A stretch of DNA of 7,909 bases, from positions 1-7,909 of the forward strand of contig JBBDIX010000008.1 of NCBI GenBank assembly GCA_040880235.1. Reading direction: 5' to 3'. Below the pieces are notes generated by a model. The model did no database searches. It was given only the letters and a program-made list of their open reading frames with translations, and was not told the origin of the DNA. Positions 5,094-7,909 of the stretch are shown here, in pieces (position 1 is the first letter of the stretch; every line of letters begins with the position of its first letter). A program made the translations under genes and the position numbers. The stretch is from JBBDIX01 sp040880235. GTDB lineage: Bacteria > Actinomycetota > Nitriliruptoria > Nitriliruptorales > Nitriliruptoraceae.

Positions 5094-6755
5094 ATGCCCA
5101 TGATCAGCAGCGACGTCCGGCGACGAGTCCGACGCCGTGGGTGGTCGGGTCGCACGCGGGTCGCGGCGTGTGTGCTCGCGGTGGTCGCGGCGGCGCTGCT
5201 CGTCCCGTCGGGTGTCTGGGCGCACGCCATGCTGGTGGGCAGCGACCCGGCAGACGGTGCGCGCCTGGACGTGGCGCCCGAGCAGATCACCCTCGAGTTC
5301 GACGAACCGGTCGAGGTGGTCTCGGACGGGATCCGCCTGTACGACGCCGACGGCCAGCGCATCGGCACGGTCGCGGCGGACACACTCACCGACCTGTTGG
5401 TCGCGGTCGACGTCCCGGACCTGGGCGAGGGTGCCTACGTCGTGACGTGGCGGGTCGTGTCGCTCGACAGTCATCCCCTGTCGGGGGTGGTCACGTTCAC
5501 CGTCGGCGAGGCGGCACCGGTCGGCGATGACCTGGTCGCGGAGCTGTTCGGCGGAGCGGGCGCCGACGTCGCCGGGGTGCTCGGGCCGCTGCTGCGGGCA
5601 CTGGCCTACGCAGGCACGCTCGTGGCTGCCGGGGCGACGTTCGTCGGGTGGTTGGTGCTCGACCCCACCGAGCGTGGCCGGGCCCGCCGCGTGGTGATCC
5701 GCGCCGGCGCGGTCGGCGTCTGCGCCACGGTGCTGGCCGTCTGGGCACAGTCGGTTGCCGTGACGGGCTTCGGTCCGATCGGGGCACTGGCACCAGCCCC
5801 GATCGCCGAGGTGCTCACCTCGGGGTTCGGCCAGGGAAGCATGGTGCGACTCGTGTGGCTCGGGCTGCTCGCGCTGTTCGGGACCCGGGGATCCCCGATG
5901 GTCGGCCAGGTCGTCGCTGGGGCGCTCGCTGCTGCGACGTTCGCGCTCGACGGCCACCAGCGCGTCGTGGAGCCCGTGGCGCTGCTCGCCCTGTTCGACG
6001 TGGTGCACCTGTGGGCCGTGGCGATCTGGGTCGGTGGACTCGTGGTCGTGCTCGTCACGCTGCGCACGACGGGAGAAGACCTGCGGGTCGCACACGTCGT
6101 CGCCCGGTTCAGCGGCCTCGCCCTGTGGGTCGTCGCGGTGGTCGTGCTGTCGGGGTCGGTCATGGCCTGGGTGCTGGTCCGGGTGCCCGCCGCGATCACC
6201 ACTCCGTATGGCTGGACGCTGGTCGCCAAGGTCGTTCTGGTCGCCGTGGCGGTCGCGACTGCTGCGCACAACCGATGGCGCCTGGTTCCCGCGGTCGCGT
6301 CCGGCGGGCAGGACGTCCTGCGACGCACCGTCGGGATCGAGGCGGCGGTGCTCGCCGGGGTGCTCGTCGTCACCGGGTTCCTGGTGGCGATCGAACCCGC
6401 AGCCCAGGCCGTGGGCGTCACCGGCCCACACGTCTCGTCTGCCACCATCGACGAGGACCTGACCGTAGACCTGACCGTCGAACCGGCACGTGTCGGGGTC
6501 AACACCGTGCACGTCTACGTCACCGGCCCCACCGGCCGGCTGGTGGGCGAGCCCGGTCAGCTCACGTTCGAGTTCTCGCTCGAGGAGGCTGGTGTCGGTC
6601 CGCTGCGTGTCGAGCCGTTCTTCGCGGGCCCCGGGCACTGGATCGCGAACGTGGAGGAGTTGGCGCTCGCCGGGGAGTGGCAGGTCGCGGTGGTGTTCGC
6701 GCCCGACCGCTTCAGTGAGTCGCGCGCGACGTTCACGGTGCCGATCCGACGATGA
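5094..6755 (+). CDS. copCD: CopC-CopD copper resistance/uptake fusion with C-terminal YtkA-like domain
   Basis: This protein of 553 residues has three modules. A signal peptide (1-43) ends VWA, so the mature protein would begin at His44, the N-terminal Cu(II) ligand of CopC. The CopC domain (44-138) has HAMLVGSDPADG and the second ligand pair Asp125/His127 in SLDSHPLSG. No Met-rich Cu(I) site is seen. The CopD domain (about 165-440) has eight hydrophobic segments, with conserved-looking His288 (LDGHQ), His305 (DVVHLWAVAIWVGGL) and TPYGWTLVAK (370-379). A soluble C-terminal domain (about 450-553) with FFAGPGHWIA and AGEWQVAVVF resembles the YtkA-like domain found in YcnJ-type fusions. The predicted role is binding extracytoplasmic copper and moving it across the membrane; import versus tolerance is unresolved. 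The ATG at 5094 is followed by another at 5100, either could serve, and no strong ribosome binding site is visible. The frame is open back to 4647, but that part is antisense to the M50 gene. Confidence 0.9.
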   Translation: MPMISSDVRRRVRRRGWSGRTRVAACVLAVVAAALLVPSGVWAHAMLVGSDPADGARLDVAPEQITLEFDEPVEVVSDGIRLYDADGQRIGTVAADTLTDLLVAVDVPDLGEGAYVVTWRVVSLDSHPLSGVVTFTVGEAAPVGDDLVAELFGGAGADVAGVLGPLLRALAYAGTLVAAGATFVGWLVLDPTERGRARRVVIRAGAVGVCATVLAVWAQSVAVTGFGPIGALAPAPIAEVLTSGFGQGSMVRLVWLGLLALFGTRGSPMVGQVVAGALAAATFALDGHQRVVEPVALLALFDVVHLWAVAIWVGGLVVVLVTLRTTGEDLRVAHVVARFSGLALWVVAVVVLSGSVMAWVLVRVPAAITTPYGWTLVAKVVLVAVAVATAAHNRWRLVPAVASGGQDVLRRTVGIEAAVLAGVLVVTGFLVAIEPAAQAVGVTGPHVSSATIDEDLTVDLTVEPARVGVNTVHVYVTGPTGRLVGEPGQLTFEFSLEEAGVGPLRVEPFFAGPGHWIANVEELALAGEWQVAVVFAPDRFSESRATFTVPIRR

Positions 6756-6796
6756 CGACCGTGCTGCCGCACACGCTGTATCCCGACCAGACGACC

Positions 6797-6801
6797 GGAG
6801 G
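6797..6801 (+). promoter_or_regulatory. Ribosome binding site that decides the YcnI start
   Basis: A perfect GGAGG lies seven bases before a TTG at 6809 that opens directly onto a signal peptide. It favours this TTG over the ATG at 6752, which overlaps the copCD stop codon. Confidence 0.65.
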
Positions 6802-6808
6802 TCAGGCC

Positions 6809-7528
6809 TTGTCCACCCGAACCCTGCGTCGCGCGCTGCTGCTCGGGTGCGTGCTGCTGCTCGTCGCCCCCCCGGCGTGGGCCCACCCGTCCGTCCAGGG
6901 GGGCGAGGCGCCCGTCGACAGCCTCGCGACCGTCACGCTCGCCATGGCGCACGGCTGCGGCTCCGAGCAGTCGGGCGGGGGCGATCCGACGATCGAGGTC
7001 GCCCTCGAGGTGCCGGACCAGGTCCGGGTCGTGGACGCCGAGGAGCGCGACGGCTGGGACGTCGCCCTCGAACAGGACGCCGGGGGCCGCATCACCGTCG
7101 TGACCTGGGTTGCACGCGACGCGCAGGAGGCTGCCCCGGCGGTGGAGTTCCGGGCGGTGTTCTCCGGTGCGCCCGGCGACGAGGTGTACCTGAAGGTGTT
7201 CCAGGGCTGCGACGGGTTCGCCTACCGGTGGATCGGCACCCCGGACGAACCCGCGGCGGACCCTGCGGTGCGCGTGCGGCTCACCGAGGCCGACCCGGAC
7301 AACCCGCCACCCGCGGAGGCCGAGCCGGAACCCGAGGATCGGCCGGATGCCGCGCCCGGACGGGACGAGGCCCCTGACGTGGCGCCGCCGTCTGCAGCAG
7401 CCCCGGTCGACGGACAGGACGAGGGGACCGTCGACGGCCGTGACCGCCGGACCGGATTCCTTGCGCTCGCGGTTGGCATCGCGATCCTGGGCGGGGGGAT
7501 CTGGATCGGAAGGCGTCTCCGTGGATGA
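6809..7528 (+). CDS. ycnI: YcnI-like copper-binding protein (DUF1775) with C-terminal membrane anchor
   Basis: This protein has 239 residues from the TTG at 6809. A signal peptide (1-25: basic start, Leu-rich core, ending AWA) would leave His26 as the first mature residue. YcnI proteins bind Cu(II) through such an N-terminal single-histidine brace, helped by a Trp. The DUF1775 domain covers about 26-160. It shows AMAHGCG (46-51), IEVALEVPDQV (62-72), GWDVALE with Trp83, VEFRAVF (112-118) and QGCDG. Cys50 and Cys134 could form a disulfide. An acidic Pro-rich spacer (about 143-205) leads to a transmembrane segment (about 215-231) and a basic RRLRG tail, so the domain should be tethered outside the membrane. 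The alternative ATG at 6752 overlaps the copCD stop (ATGA) and would put 19 odd residues before the signal peptide. It is co-directional with copCD and likely works as a copper chaperone or donor for CopD. Confidence 0.85.
   Translation: MSTRTLRRALLLGCVLLLVAPPAWAHPSVQGGEAPVDSLATVTLAMAHGCGSEQSGGGDPTIEVALEVPDQVRVVDAEERDGWDVALEQDAGGRITVVTWVARDAQEAAPAVEFRAVFSGAPGDEVYLKVFQGCDGFAYRWIGTPDEPAADPAVRVRLTEADPDNPPPAEAEPEPEDRPDAAPGRDEAPDVAPPSAAAPVDGQDEGTVDGRDRRTGFLALAVGIAILGGGIWIGRRLRG
7508..7513 (+). promoter_or_regulatory. Ribosome binding site of the third copper-operon gene
   Basis: GGAAGG ends seven bases before the GTG at 7521 and lies within the last codons of the YcnI gene. It supports a GTG start overlapping the YcnI stop by eight bases, rather than a separate later start. 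Confidence 0.55.
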
Positions 7529-7909
7529 CCACCGTCGGCCATGGCTGCGTCTCGCCGCCGTCGTGTCAGGGGCACTGGCCCTGCTGCTCGTGCTGGACGT
7601 CGATGTCGCCCATGCCGACGCGGCGGGACCCACCCACCACCGGTCGACCGTCACGGCCGTGACCGCCGAGGACGGGGGAGCCGTGCCCATCGAGGTGGAG
7701 GTCATCGGGGGCGACGCGTTCCTGGTGCTGCGGTCGCACCCGGGAGTCACCGTCGAGGTGCCCGGCTATGAGGACGAGCCGTACCTGCGGATCGGGGCCG
7801 ACGGGGTCATCGAGGTCAACGAACGGTCGCCGGCGCTCTGGCTGAACGAGGAGCGGTACGGGGCCTCGCTCCCCGCGGGTGTCGATGCCGACGCGCCCCC
7901 GAGGTGGGT
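7521..7909 (+). CDS. Exported protein of unknown function in the copper operon (cut by right edge)
   Basis: A GTG at 7521 opens a frame that runs to the right edge (129 codons plus two bases). A signal peptide (about 1-32) has a Leu/Val/Ala core and ends VAHA, with AHA-D as the likeliest cleavage site. The mature part starts with a His pair (THHR, 38-41). Then come a beta-rich stretch with EVEVIGGDAFLVLRSHPGVTVEV (about 58-80, a longer run shortened here to its limits), GYEDEPYLRIGADGVIEVN (82-100) and RSPALWLNEERYG (102-114). From memory, similar proteins with a G-Y-x-x-E-P-Y-L-R...N-x-x-S-P-A...L-N pattern occur in actinobacteria beside CopC/YcnI-type genes and have no established function. 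It overlaps YcnI by eight bases and is presumably co-translated. A role in extracytoplasmic copper handling is inferred from context only, and the C-terminus is not visible. Confidence 0.75.
   Translation, partial: MDDHRRPWLRLAAVVSGALALLLVLDVDVAHADAAGPTHHRSTVTAVTAEDGGAVPIEVEVIGGDAFLVLRSHPGVTVEVPGYEDEPYLRIGADGVIEVNERSPALWLNEERYGASLPAGVDADAPPRW

Noticed and set aside
4895..5389. Upstream extension of the M50 frame
   Set aside because: It is Ser/Arg/Thr-rich, overlaps the copCD signal peptide on the other strand, and family similarity begins only at the ATG at 4894.
5079..6638. Minus-strand open frame of 519 residues opposite copCD
   Set aside because: It is a hydrophilic His/Asp/Arg-rich shadow, while the plus strand has CopC and CopD motifs and membrane segments.
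6752..6808. ATG at 6752 as start of the YcnI gene
   Set aside because: The ATGA overlap with copCD is attractive, but it would place 19 non-signal residues before a normal signal peptide that has its own GGAGG and TTG start. It is kept as an alternative.
7461..7528. Sortase sorting signal at the YcnI C-terminus
   Set aside because: There is a transmembrane segment and basic tail, but the preceding residues read RRTGF with no LAxTG or LPxTG motif, so it is more likely a plain membrane anchor.
7541..7771. Plus-strand 76-residue frame at the right end
   Set aside because: It is an Arg/Gly-rich frame-shifted shadow of the exported protein starting at 7521.
1..7909. Mobile elements, CRISPR arrays, tRNA or rRNA genes
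   Set aside because: No transposase motifs, spaced direct repeats, tRNA-like cloverleaf ends or rRNA-like conserved stretches were seen while reading both strands.

Overview
This is a very GC-rich window, with codon third positions almost always G or C. It looks like chromosomal DNA of an actinobacterium (Actinomycetota). The best evidence is the start of a CrgA-type cell-division gene beside a class E sortase and a PabA/TrpG glutamine amidotransferase, a gene set typical of the actinobacterial crgA-pabA-pknB division locus. The absence of an adjacent pknB and the interposed prenyl synthase suggest a lineage away from Mycobacterium and Streptomyces, but I cannot name the genus. No mobile element, RNA gene or CRISPR array was seen.

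Left part (1-2860): the 5' part of crgA runs leftward off the edge (1-171, -). Divergent from it is a class E sortase (321-1139, +). The sortase converges on, and overlaps by 37 bp, a trans-polyprenyl diphosphate synthase (1103-2128, -). That gene diverges from pabA (2219-2860, +) across a short region with back-to-back -10-like boxes on a small inverted repeat.

Middle part (2872-4894): a hairpin separates pabA from a convergent two-gene protease operon on the minus strand. It is transcribed as an M50 site-2-type intramembrane metalloprotease (3884-4894), then a PDZ plus Lon-type (S16) membrane-anchored serine protease (2889-3887). The two overlap by 4 bases (GTGA), so their translation is probably coupled.

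Right part (4895-7909): a divergent intergenic region of about 200 bp carries candidate promoters for both directions. It leads into a plus-strand copper operon: a CopC-CopD-YtkA-like fusion (5094-6755), a YcnI-like DUF1775 copper protein with a C-terminal membrane anchor (6809-7528), and a secreted or anchored protein of unknown function cut by the right edge (7521-7909). The genes are tightly packed and overlapping. The likely division of labour is extracytoplasmic Cu(II) binding by CopC and YcnI and transmembrane copper movement by CopD, with the third protein an uncharacterised accessory.

The least described items are the unknown third copper-operon protein and the coupled S16-PDZ/M50 pair, which could be a two-protease membrane proteolysis module.
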